NCBI RefSeq assembly: GCF_032854445.1
Contig: NC_088295.1
Span: forward strand, 90,169,836 to 90,233,835
Source: Liolophura sinensis
Taxonomy: Eukaryota > Mollusca > Polyplacophora > Chitonida > Chitonidae
Length of the DNA: 64,000 bases
Reading direction: 5' to 3'
The number at the start of each line of letters is the position of its first letter. The stretch's first letter is position 1. A program made the position numbers and the translations under genes. The notes under the pieces are model-generated. The model was not told the origin of the DNA and made no database searches. It saw only the letters and a list, made by a program, of their open reading frames with translations. Positions 52,915-64,000 of this stretch are shown piece by piece.

Positions 52915-54734
52915 AACGTTTTTTATATGTAACTGTGGAAGTTTGGTTTATTTATTGGTTTGATTTCTGTATGTTCTGGTACGACATTTTCCGATTATCA
53001 TAGAAATATTAAGTATCGTTGATGCAGGTTTCTTAAGTGTCAATACAGTTTTGTCTATCTCGCCAATAGGGAACTTGATTTCTAAGAACGGATTTATAGT
53101 TAATGTTAAGAGTTAGAATTGGGTTATTGTATGTACAGATATATAGGTTCTTCTGTAATTATTCCTCCGTGATACGGATTAAATATGCCAATGTTGTGAA
53201 ATATGGCCAATTCATTCATTCCGGTGATAATTATTTTGGCCCCCTCGACTATCTACATTACAGCTGCATGCATAATTCAAACTTGCTACAAGTTGGTGGA
53301 AATAGTGCCAGTGTTGGGTTAAAATTTGTTCATACATTCATGGTAGGAAGCTTACACAAAACCTTGGTCATAACCTTGCTCTCCATATACAGCCACACGA
53401 GGCCCATTTTCAGCCAGTATGAGACCTACATACACCCTTCATGGGATCCACCAACAGCCCAAGCTCACCAATGCGGTCGTTGTGAGTTTAAGTCCAGCTC
53501 CTGCTGGCTTCTTCTCCGGCCGTACGTGGGAAGGTCCTTCAGCAACCTGCGGATGGTCCGTGGGTTTCCATCGGGCTCTGCCCGCTTTCCCCCTTTCCGC
53601 CCACCATAATGCTGGCCGCCGTCAAGATGGAAATTTTGGATAGTCTGGACGGGGCTTAAAGTAGGCATTCGAGAAAAGCGAAGGTAAGCGTATAGTTTTT
53701 CCTGAGGATTGAAAGTGTCTACACAACCACAATTTTGGGAATAGATACCAATGAAGGTGCTCAAGTATTTGATGGTTATCTCAACCCAGTTAATTTGCCT
53801 TCCAGGTGTGGAAACACAGGTGAGGATATGGCCTTGTGGTTTAGCTCTCTTCCTGCTGCTGTCGCAGGGCATCCGGATCTACTTGCTAACGTAGCCCGCA
53901 ATCCCGCGGACCGTGCTCTTGATGTGTCAGTCTGATTGCGAGATCTCACACCACAAGATGTTTTAATGAAATAAGACATCCTTGAAGATTTTAACAATCA
54001 GTTTTATGTGTTCCTAGAGATGGCTTACAGTGATACTTGATGTTTTCGGCACTGCATGCTGACCTGGTGAAATATGAAAACCAGTTCAGGTGCAGTAAGC
54101 AACATTCAGGTGATAAAGCACCGCTACACTTCAGTTCCTGTTTACGCTTCCCCCTATAGTAGAGCAGATATGAGAAGAAAAGAGAAGGGGCCATGTAACT
54201 GAAGAAAGGAACTACCAGCTGACAGATCGTTGTAGGATGTTTGATGAGCACGTGGTGTTTACCCGCTTTGGGCTTTGACTGACTGTTGAAATGTCATAAT
54301 GTGAGTACAAACTGAAAAGCTACAAATGTGAACACAAATTGAAAAGGTACATAAATCCACTATCGTATATAAAACACACCAGGCGGGTTTCGAGGTTAGT
54401 AGAGAAACTTTGCCAATTGTATAATTTAAGCACTTGAAGTCCTCGCAAGCTATATTAGTTAATACACCAGTTTATGCCCAAGCCGTGTACCGCTTAAAGT
54501 TACCTGTTTTATGTACATCGTATTCCTGATTATCAGAATATTGCTTACTTCTATACAGGTAACATTCTACTCAAGGAAAGATAATATTTCAGGGTTTTTT
54601 CAAGATATAACGATTACTTGTTGAAGTTATGAGTTAATCACGAGTTTGCTTTATAGTTATAATAATGTTGTAATAATGGATGGCGTTAGCTGTATGGTAA
54701 TATGCCATCATTAATGTGTTTGAATGTGTTTGTG
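52915..54734. other. Gene-free interval
   Basis: A SINE-1 copy near 53.5 kb; an ORF pair at 53735-53997 on both strands without recognisable domain. I see no gene. Confidence 0.5.
53456..53626 (+). mobile_element. SINE-1 copy, internal
   Basis: CAAGCTCACCAATGCGGTCG to CATAATGCTGGCCGCCGTCA, missing head and tail. ORFs on both strands across it (53103-53609, 53465-53872) are SINE artefacts. Confidence 0.85.
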
Positions 54735-55465
54735 ATCCTTGGACCATTGCATTTGACTGTGCACACTCATCGTCTTGGACCATTCCACTTGGTTGTGCAC
54801 ACTCATCGCCTTGGACCATTTCATTTGATATTGCACACTCATTCCCTTGGACCATTGCATTTGATTGTGCACACTCATCGCCTTGGACCATTCCATTTGG
54901 TTGTGCACACTCATCGCCTTGGACCATTCCATTTGATTGTGCGCACTCATCACCTTGGACCATTCCATTTGGTTGTGCACACTCATCGTCTTGGACCATT
55001 CCATTTGATTGTGCACACTCATCGCCTTGGACCATTGCATTTGATTGTGCCCACTCATCGCCTTGGACCATTCCATTTGGTTGTGCACACTCAACGCCAT
55101 GGACCATTCCATTTGGTTGTGCACACTCAACGCCTTTGACCATTCCATTTGGTTGTGCACACTCATTGCCTTGGACCATTCCATTTGGTTGTGCACACTC
55201 ATTGCCTTGGATCATTCCATTTGGTTGTGCACACTCATTGCCTTGGACCATGCCATTTGGTTATGCACACTCATCGACATGGACCATTCCATTTGGTTGT
55301 GCACACTCATCGCCTCGGACCATTTCATTTGGTTGTGCACACGAATTGCCTTGGACCATTCCATTTGGTTGTGCACACTTATCGCCTTGGACCATTCCAT
55401 TTGATTGTGCATACTCAGCGCCTTTGACCATTCCATTTGGTTGTGCACACTCATCGCCATGGAAC
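54735..55465. repeat. 36-bp minisatellite, about 20 units
   Basis: TTGGACCATTCCATTTGGTT GTGCACACTCATCGCC repeats with point variants. The period is divisible by three and stop-free, so ORFs of 80-270 codons occur in five or more frames; none has a plausible start region. Confidence 0.93.
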
Positions 55466-55968
55466 TGTATTGTAGTAGTAAACTACGGGTTGACGATCAG
55501 TCCAACAACTGAAGACAATGAATAACAATATTTCCATCCGTAGCCCATCCGTGACTCGGAAATGTATTATACCGCCTTTGCCAGTTGTTGATTTCTATAC
55601 AGACGGCGCGGCTTTGTGGAATTTATAGCGAGATCAAAATGTATATAATGTTATGTCCAGAATACCATTTTTATCGTACACCCTAGCTAATTATAAATCA
55701 GTTATTTTGTAAATTATTCACATTATGACGTTTCATGCTAAGATTATTTTTGGTAGTTATTGATGTTAATGAGATCCTAGTGTAAAATTACATTTCAAAT
55801 AAAATGAAGTGTTATATTTTTATGAAAGGGTTGCGATCTTTATTTACCTCTTTTCATTTTGCTGACCGGGGTTGGCCTGCAGTAAAATGGTAGAACATTA
55901 AGCATTTAACTGTTGAAAATGGACAGCTGCCGACAACACAGGTCAACACATGTCCTAATGTGCATATA

Positions 55969-56573
55969 TCGGGTTGGCATAAAAAATGGGCCGTACTTTG
56001 ATGCTGCACTGCTGCATTATCCTTTGTTCAAACCCCTTCAAACTTTAAGCATTCAGATCGCATTATTTTTTTAATATACTGACCAATTTTCAAGGTCATA
56101 GCTTGAATAGTCTGCATACAGGGTTAAAATGAAAACATAGCTTCAAAAAAGCACGTTCCGGTGACCCACATTGCATCACCTGTCAGATGTCATGAGTAGA
56201 GCGCCTGCTGCACCTGCGTGTGACACGCGTCAATCAAGTGTCGCCTGGAAAAAATGTCGGGCTTAATTGTTAGAAAACCCTTCTGCCAGATAGGCACAAG
56301 TTTTGCTGAATCAAAATGGTTTTCCATGCGGGGGCACAAGGAATTGGTCACCTTTTCAAGTAAAACAAGGTAGAACATCATTTTGAAATGTTCGTAACAA
56401 GCGTATTTTGATGTTGGTCCCGTTAACAGAAATCTTAAAGGATGAATTTGAAATTTGGTCTGCATACTAAGGACACAACGGCTTTCGAGTGTGTGTATTT
56501 GTAGAAGCTGACGTCAGAGGGTTTCGGAGGTATTGAGTGTCAAAGTACGGCCCATTTTTTTATGTCCACTCGA
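55969..56573. mobile_element. Mariner-like non-autonomous element with TA target site
   Basis: Ends TCGGGTTGGCATAAAAAATG (left) and CATTTTTTTATGTCCACTCGA (right, last 20 bases shared) are inverted repeats of about 35 bp, including GGGCCGTACTTTGA. TA flanks both ends (55967-55968, 56574-56575), the mariner target. GTTGGCATAAAA resembles mariner termini. 605 bp long, no transposase frame. Confidence 0.8.
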
Positions 56574-59041
56574 TATATGTGTAATCTTGAAGCAGAGGCA
56601 TTCGTACGATGATAACCGCACAGCCCCTAAGCCGATTAGATTACAGGAAAAATAACCGCCAACAACATACGTTGGGTACCATTATGAGAAACGCTCTTGA
56701 TTCTGTGATGGCAACACGCAATTTTAACTGTAGGTGGAAATAGTATAGTCCAAGGCCATTGGAATCACGCGTTCGACTTCAAATTGAGGAGCCATGAGCA
56801 AGGGATTATGCGGGAAACTTTGATAACGACTTGTATGCAGAATTTTCGTACACACATAAAGTGCAAATCAAAGCATGATCTGGAATATTCTTAGTAAGTA
56901 CAGCAAAAAACCCAATCAGTTCACTACAGTATCACTTTTAGGATGACAATGTACATAACGATATCTGCGTATTGAGTATTAGTATGTTCCAGCGTAACAA
57001 TTTTTAATATAGCATCTTTTTTATTCTTTTAGAAGATTCTTTTTTATCATTATGTTGGTGAAATGTAGAAAATCGACCTGACAAAACTGACAAAAACTAA
57101 ATCCTGCAATCTTGGAGTCTTTATCGCAAAACGAATGAGATTGTAGGACTGCATGTTGATTGACTGTGATGTTTACCAGAATTCTGCACCCTATATTTGC
57201 AATGTACGCACACCACTTTTTGTCAACGAAGTTCTGACGTTAAATGTAAACAAGGTATTTAAACATGTGACATCTCGACACATGATACTATATGCATGAA
57301 AAACGAAAACACTTCCCGATTTCACAGACAATCAACAAAAAACAAATGGTACGGCACAGTGAACTGGTATATGTCGCGAAGCATTTACGAACTTTCAGTG
57401 GTTTTGAGGGACACATGCTTAGCTGCCACCTTATGTATGTATTCATTTGATTGCTGTTAGCACCATACTCCAGAATTTTCAGCTTATGCGATGGCAGTCC
57501 GAGTGACGAGCGGAGCATCTTCAGAAAGGACCAAATACGGTAAGGCGGGGAATCGGTCCCATAGATGGTGTGTTTAGGGAAGTGCAAATTTCAAAATCCC
57601 AGGACAGTTCTGTAAAATTTCCAGATCAAAAGTATAAAACTTGGTCGACTCACCCATAAAAAGTTTATTATGGCCATAAAAGAGATGGTTGCTACGTAAT
57701 AACACGCCGAAACTTTTTTGAAACTTTCATGTATGTATTTCTACGTGCTGTCGAAGTTTCGTTTTGGTTGAGGTTTGTCATCATATGTAAAAAAATAAAC
57801 TTTATAATGTAATCATTTTTATTACATTTTAGCAAGTTTGAAATCCATATTTCTGCTATAGTCTTTCAGGTATCTTTCGTAGTACAGTGAACTAACGCAG
57901 TCGGTATGCAGAACAGGTTGTACCTCGAGGTTAGAATCTTTGTGATTCTTTTTTTTTCTTTGGCAACATGCTTTTTGTGTGAGTGAAGATATAGGCTGCC
58001 TTCCATTAAAGTGGTGTTATCGTGAATTAGAATGGATAATTGTTGATCTGTGGTATTACGTAACGTGCATTGTATCATACCTGAATCCTGGCTGAGAGTA
58101 CATGTGATCCTCTATCTATCACTAACATTATCATTTTATGCGTAACGGAAGGATAAGGCTGAACATTTATTATGTGTGTAATTAATTGATTGGTGCAGAA
58201 CTGCGTGCAGTAGAATTTTTCGGAAAGTTACATTTGTGGTGCAGTGATTTCAGTGTGACTGGAGCAGCCTACCATTTTTCGATTTTATGACCTGCACACT
58301 GCTTCAGTGCGTGTCTGGAGCTTTATAATCCGCATGCTTGCAATATAACAGGGAAAGAAGAGTAAAACAGAACTGAAAAAAGAATGAGCCATACAAGTGT
58401 GTCAGCAGTAACTCACAGGTATATATTCAGTTTCGCTTCTTGAGCTGGACAGTTTCCTGGACTTGGGCCGATTCCCCGTCTTATCATAACAGGTCTGTTG
58501 GTGATATCCTAGTCTTCCCACATTTGCAGACCGAATGACAGATTATTACTAGTGAGAATGACATTATCAGAAAAATTCCTTGCTTAAGGTCGGAGCTGAA
58601 CCCAAGTCTTGTTGCCAATTTACAATCCACGTTATTACCAGAACGCACATAATCCTTCGGTGAAGCTGTGGCGACTCACAATTTAAATCCCTTAATTTAG
58701 AATATGAATGACTTTGATATGTGTAAACATTTAATACAAAAATAACGCAGAACCAGGCTACAGCTTTCCGACAACAACGTAATCAAGACCTCCCGAGTGA
58801 ATCAGGAAATGAGTGGTCGTTAGAGAGGCATATGTCATAATCAGATGACGCCATAACTTTCTGCTTTATTCGTTTTAATATATTGGGGTGTTATAAAACG
58901 TAAAATGAAGACGTTTTGTGATATGGTTTTTGGCTTCAAGTGAAAACCTCTGATATAGAAACGCATACGGACCAGTGACTTCATCGTGACGTACAGCTGA
59001 CGTCATGTAACGCAGGGACGTCACCAGTCTTTGAGGATGTT

Positions 59042-59307
59042 AGGGGTCCGTGGCTCAGTTGGTTAGCACGCTAGCACAGCGTAATGACCCAGGAGTCTCT
59101 CACCAATGCGGTCGCTGTGAGTTCAAGTCCAGCTCATGCTGGCTTCCTCTCCGGCCGGACTTGGGAAGGTCTGTCAGCAACCTGCTGATTCTCGTGGTTT
59201 TCCGCGGGCTCTGCACGGTTTTCTCCCCCCATAACGCTGGCCGCCGTCGTATAAGTGAAATTTTCTCGAGTACGGCGTAAAACACCAATCAAATAAATAA
59301 ATAAATA
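59042..59307 (+). mobile_element. SINE-1, complete, with target-site duplication
   Basis: Head GGGTCCGTGGCTCAGTTGGT, full body and tail ending ATCAAATAAATAAATAAATA. The direct repeat CTTTGAGGATGTT at 59029-59041 and 59308-59320 is the target-site duplication. Confidence 0.92.
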
Positions 59308-61261
59308 CTTTGAGGATGTTCTTCATTAGATTGCATCTGGTTTATTCCGTGACTCTAATCGGGATGGAAAAGTATCTCATCCTTTAGACAGCGCTTCAAT
59401 TCCTAACGACCATTTGATAATTTTGGTAACTTTTTTGCCATAATCGTAGGATGTATCTCTCACAAACTGCCTGCCAATCAGTTTACACTGAAGACATCCT
59501 GGCAGGACATGAGTAGCTACGTAACAGATGCCATACGTTTACGTTGTGTTCTCGTGTGTTGAGATATAACTTTGAAGCGATGATTTCAAGAAATAAGGCC
59601 CATTTGGTCGATCTTTTATACGGTCTTGTAGGAATTGTATGTATTAACGTCTGTATGGCTAGTCGATGTTTAGCCTTATTAAGACGTCCGACAATCTCAC
59701 TCACCTATTTAGAGCCTTTTGAAAAATGAGCCTTAACCAGTGATATCACGTATTTGATTCCAGCTCTCGTTGTTACATCTACGGCTTTCAGTCATGAAGT
59801 TTGCCATGTACATGACGAAGGTCGAAGGTTTTCGTCTTCTGGTAAACCTGATCGTCTACTCACTCACTCACTGTGTATGTGGTTAAGAAGTACCTACCAA
59901 CTTAGAGTAACACATGTGGAAACAGTCGGAACACCTTGACTGACATAGCCATGTACATCATGTACATGTAGGTTAGGTACGGTAAGTGACCTAAAGTCGC
60001 GCGCGCGAGTTACTGTCGTTTACTTTCGCATGATCTGAGTTGGGGATAAGATGACAGAAAAGAGTGATTTGCCCTCCGTCCGTTTCATTGCCCTGCATTA
60101 CACTTGACAGCTCTTGCTGCTGATCCTCGGCACGAGGGGTTAAGTCTCTAAATAGTGGGCCTACATGTACATCTCTAAATATACCCATGAATGAAATCGA
60201 AGAAAGTATCAAGACAGGCGATGTCCGTTGCAAACCTTCAAATTCCAAACCCTGTCTCAAAGCATGACCATGCCAAACAAGGAATGTACATGCACATTGT
60301 ACACTGCAAAGGAGCCTATTATATGGGTTAGGCCTACGTGGAAGTCACCTCACACCGTTATCTGGTGAGTGGTTGTCTGCTGAGAGCTCTCATTATGCAA
60401 TGAATATGTGTACAAATGTATTTTAGCTAAAAACAAATTTCACTGAGAAATATATGTCATCAACTTCGCGTGTCCATGTAATTCCAACTAAGAACGGTAT
60501 GTCAGTCTACAAGCACGTTTTGTTTCGTTACAATTGGTCTGTCCTATTGCAAAAGAGTTACCTTTCCCGCGCTTTTGTAAATCGGGAACCCCCATTAAAC
60601 ACGGAAAATAAGTTTCCGAAAACGACCACGATTAACTTTGACACCTTTCCGGTAGCACTGTGTGCGAATCTGGTATATCGGATATCATACAGGATTTGTC
60701 CGTGAGGTGACAAGTTTGTGATTACCAGTATGCACATACTGCATGCTTGCCAGCGACAGGCAAGATTATTTTTTTTTGTCTTGTGTCGTCAAAAATCACG
60801 CAATCAACAAATATAATGGACACGTGGAGATTTCGAGCCCTGTGGTTGTAAGTTATCGCTTTAAAAGCGGTTTGAATGATCATCTGCTGGTAATTGGCAA
60901 GTAAGGATTTGCGGGGTGTTTAGTGCTATTACTACTCTGTACACGAAGAGCTCTGCATACATATTAGCAGATGTTTGACATGCCACACCGCATGTGTGAA
61001 GGTACTGGGTGGCCATCAGCCTCCAGAGAGTTTTCTCCCGAATTCCCTTCTATCATAAAATTGCAGTCATAAAACAATCAAGGTGCACCTTTTGTGAAGA
61101 AAACCTTTATGTACTGAATTCATGATGATTAAAATTGAGGAAAACTGTTGGTGGCAGGAGCATGGATTGACTGCTGAGTGAAGCGTGAGCCTGCTTATTA
61201 CATTCGGGGACTGTCCATATAATCTCCTGACTCACACCTAATGTTTTCCGCGACGCTCTAG

Positions 61262-62830
61262 CGTATACAACCTGTCAAGGCACCCAGCCATACACATGCA
61301 GCAAATACAACCTGTCAAGACCCCTTAACTAGCCCATCCATACACATGCAGCTAATACAACCTGTCAACACACCTTGACTGGCCGATACATACACATGCA
61401 GCTAATTCAACCTGTCAACACACCTTGACTGGCCAAGCCATACACATGCAGCTAATGCAACCTGTCAACACACTTTGACTGGCCCATCCATACACATGCA
61501 GCCAATACAACCTGTCATGACCCCTTAACTGGCCCATCCATACACATGCAGCTAATACAACCTGTCAAGACACCTTGACTGGCCCAGCCATACACATGCA
61601 GCTAATACAACCTGTCAACACAACTTGAATGGCCCATCTATACACATGCAGCTAATACAACCTGTCAGCACTCCTTGACTGGCCCATCCATAAACATGTA
61701 GCAAATACAACCTCTCAACACATCTTGACTAGCTCATCCATACACATGCAGCTAATACAACCTGTCAACACACCTTGAATGGCTCATCCATACACATGCA
61801 GCTAATACAACCTGTCAAGACACCTTGACTGGCCCATCCATACACATGCAGCTAATACAAGCTGTCAACACACCTTGACTGGCCCATCCATACACATGCA
61901 GCTAATACAGCGTGTCAGCACACCTTGACTGGCCAAGCCATACACATGCAGCTAATTCAACCTGTCAGCACACCTTGACTGGCCCATTTATACATATGCA
62001 GCTAATACAACCTGTCAACACATCTTGACTAGCTCATCCATACACATGCAGCTAATACAACCTGACAGTACACCTTGACTAGCTCATGCATGCAGATGCA
62101 GCTAATACAACCTGTCGAGACACCTTGAGTGACCCATCCATACAGATGCAGGTAAAGCAACCTGTCAACACTCCTTGACTGTCCCATCCATACAGATGCT
62201 GCTAATACTACCTGTCAACACTCCTTGACTAGCGGATCAATACACATACAGCTAATACAACCTGTCAAGACACCTTGACTGGCCCATCCATACACATGCA
62301 CCTAATACAACCTGTCAACAGACCTTGACTGGCCCGTCCGTACACATGCAGCTGATCTGGACTGTGAAGACACCTTGAATGTCCCATCTATACAGATGCA
62401 GCTATTACGACCTGTCAACACTCCTTGACTAGCGGATCAATGCACATACAGCTAATACAACCTGTCAAGACACCTTGACTGGCCCATCCATACACATGCA
62501 CCTAATACAACCTGTCAACACACCTTGACTGGCCCGTCCGTACACATGCAGCTGATCTGGACTGTGAAGACACCTTGACTGGCCCATCCATACAGATGCA
62601 GCTAATACGACCTGCCAATGCTCCTTGACTAGCGCATCAATACACATACAGCTAATACAACCTGTCTAGACACCTTGACTGGCCCATCCATACACATTCA
62701 GCTAATACAAGCTGTCAATACGCCTTGACTGGTCCATACATACACATGTAGCGTATACAACCTGTCAACACATCTTGACTGGCCCAGCCATATACATGTA
62801 GCTTACACAGTCTGTAAAGACACCTTGCCT
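61262..62830 (+). repeat. 50-bp minisatellite, about 31 units, with 200-bp higher order
   Basis: TACAACCTGTCAACACACCT, TGACTGGCCCATCCATACAC and ATGCAGCTAA repeat at exact 50-bp spacing. The variant CTCCTTGACTAGCGGATCAA recurs at 62221, 62421 and 62621, so four-unit blocks of 200 bp were duplicated as a whole at the right end. Confidence 0.94.
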
Positions 62831-63214
62831 AGTCCAGTCATGTACATGTACCTCTTTTTATGCACTTTCCTGAAAATAGCGTGTGCGTGTATCAACGTCC
62901 TGAATTTCTAACATTATGTCTCTTATTCGACAGCGCGGTATTCGCAGGCCAATAATATATAGATTATGAGGTTGCCATTGACATGGCCTGCAACGGAATC
63001 TGGAATAGAGGGTCTAGGTATATTCGGTCTTATACATGTAATTAGACTTCTCCTTTAACGAGACCAGCAAGCTATCTTATGGGATCTAGTAAGAGGAAGT
63101 ATAATAAATAGCCATACATTTGGCATGGACTGTGAAGGACAAGGTCTAAAATATACATGTAGTTATAAGCCTATCGATATCAGTCCAAAGCTTCAAATGA
63201 AAGTACATGCAACA

Positions 63215-63463
63215 ATTTAACATGTTGGTTTTAACAGAAAGTCTGTTGTCTGTGTGAGGTTATATTGTATTCTCTTATGGTATCACAATGCTGTGTCATA
63301 TTCAACATAATATCCTGTTGGTGTAATAGAATTTTTACGTTGAATTAATAGAATATATGTGTCATAATTGACAGAGGAGTCTGTTGCAATAACAGAATAC
63401 ATTCTAGCATCACACAGACAACAAACATTCTGTTACAATTAACAGATCAGTTTTTTGAGCGTA
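63215..63463 (+). mobile_element. MITE family, copy 3
   Basis: TTTTAACAGAAAGTCTGTTG at the left, AATAACAGAATACATTCTAG in the interior and AATTAACAGATCAGTTTTTT at the right follow copies 1 and 2; outermost bases are degraded. Confidence 0.75.
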
Positions 63464-63563
63464 AGAAGGTTTGTGATGTGCAACAATTACTATTTGAATT
63501 TCTAAATTACCTTGCAAATATAAATACCCATGTCACTATTTAGCTAATGTGTGAGAAAAGCTA

Positions 63564-63788
63564 TTGGAATGTCAAAAAGGATGTCAAGAGTACGGCCAGA
63601 CATATTATCTGGATAAGGCTCCAAAATTGTTATTCATTTCCCAGTTCAGTGATAAAATGCTTATTCAAGTACCAAAGTATCATAAGTATTGCTCAGACAA
63701 TCTTTCAGATTTAATATTCGGTAAAAATATAAAAATTTCTATTAATGGGAAATGTAAAGTTACTGCTGAGGCCATCCCCGAAACATAA
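63564..63788 (+). other. Unrecognised 74-codon ORF
   Basis: Opens after a stop at a TTG rather than ATG and ends TAA. Contains two cysteines near the start and APKLLFISQF. Possibly a fragment of a larger domesticated or transposon-borne frame; no family assigned. Confidence 0.2.
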
Positions 63789-64000
63789 CGCCCAAGTGCT
63801 GAATCAGTTGGGCAAAGCGAAGAGCAATGAGAACATGCAAAAGACCCTTTCAGCAGCGGTGGTCCTATCCTATTAAATACAGAACAGATCTCCATTTACT
63901 CATTGTGCCAGCATTTTGTAGAATATTAACACACCCGAACGGAATTAATTTGGAGTATCTATAGGCTAGTTTATTTTGACTGTATGACTGTACGTCTATA

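Larger units (their letters stand above)
55466..61260. other. Gene-free interval with two transposons
   Basis: AT-rich sequence containing a mariner-like MITE and a complete SINE-1. ORFs are below 100 codons and unrecognised. Confidence 0.55.
62831..64000. other. Gene-poor right end
   Basis: Contains MITE copy 3 and an unrecognised 74-codon ORF (63564-63788); no supported gene. Confidence 0.5.

Noticed and set aside
53465..53872. 135-codon minus-strand ORF and the 168-codon plus-strand ORF at 53103
   Set aside because: Both run through a SINE-1 copy and show typical SINE-translated words.
54634..55525. ORFs of 80-269 codons in both strands (e.g. repeats of AHSSPWTIPFGC)
   Set aside because: Same artefact from the 36-bp minisatellite; no start context, signal peptide or splice context.
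59042..59120. tRNA genes suggested by GTGGCTCAGTTGGTTAGCGC-type sequence here and at 3224 and 43420
   Set aside because: They are tRNA-derived SINE heads; complete copies have target-site duplications and SINE tails, and no acceptor stem closes.

Overview
This is animal nuclear DNA, most likely from a marine lophotrochozoan and probably a mollusc. The reasons are phase-consistent spliced exons with GT/AG borders, many copies of two tRNA-headed SINE families (one with the 3' end 'TTTACGCCGTACTCAAGAATA...' in reverse orientation, which I recall from mollusc genomes), frequent TACATGTA/TAGGCCTA words, and very many minisatellites. The phylum is inference; no marker gene fixes it.

0-2.3 kb: an intronless 444-codon minus-strand ORF for a nuclear protein with a PC4-like domain. 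Its upstream region is an exact-period 244-bp tandem duplication carrying eight CCAAT boxes, preceded by a near-perfect palindrome with two full CRE sites. 2.3-7 kb: no gene, a 48-bp minisatellite and a complete SINE.

7.0-33.5 kb (plus strand): gene A, which I assembled from splice sites and phase. It encodes a type I membrane receptor: signal peptide, two Ig-like domains, a short Thr/Pro stalk, one membrane helix, and a cytoplasmic tail with one ITIM (LHYAEL) and one ITSM-type motif (TPYAEI). A second terminal exon in the same phase, 11.5 kb downstream, would replace the ITIM/ITSM tail with a tyrosine-rich tail lacking them. The first Ig exon is one base too long for its phase and carries an in-frame stop, so this copy is either a sequencing error or a broken allele. 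Introns hold SINEs and a 2.8-kb array of 59-bp units.

38.1-39.4 kb: a duplicate of gene A's stalk exon with its upstream intron, expanded into about 45 units of a 29-bp minisatellite. 44.5-45.1 kb: another minisatellite.

46.4-52.3 kb (plus strand): gene B, a paralogue of gene A with the same phase-1 exon plan (signal peptide, two Ig domains, stalk). It has no membrane helix; it ends in a short, very basic, cysteine-containing exon, so it is predicted to be secreted. The two genes share an unusual C-x-D-x-x-x-[F/Y]-R-C signature in Ig1 and an extra cysteine before 'STLT' in Ig2. Together they look like a small immune or self-recognition locus with an inhibitory-type membrane receptor and a soluble relative.

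52.3-64 kb: no convincing gene; 36-bp and 50-bp minisatellites, a mariner-like MITE, a complete SINE and a second MITE family. All long ORFs inside minisatellites are judged artefacts of periods divisible by three or of stop-free units.
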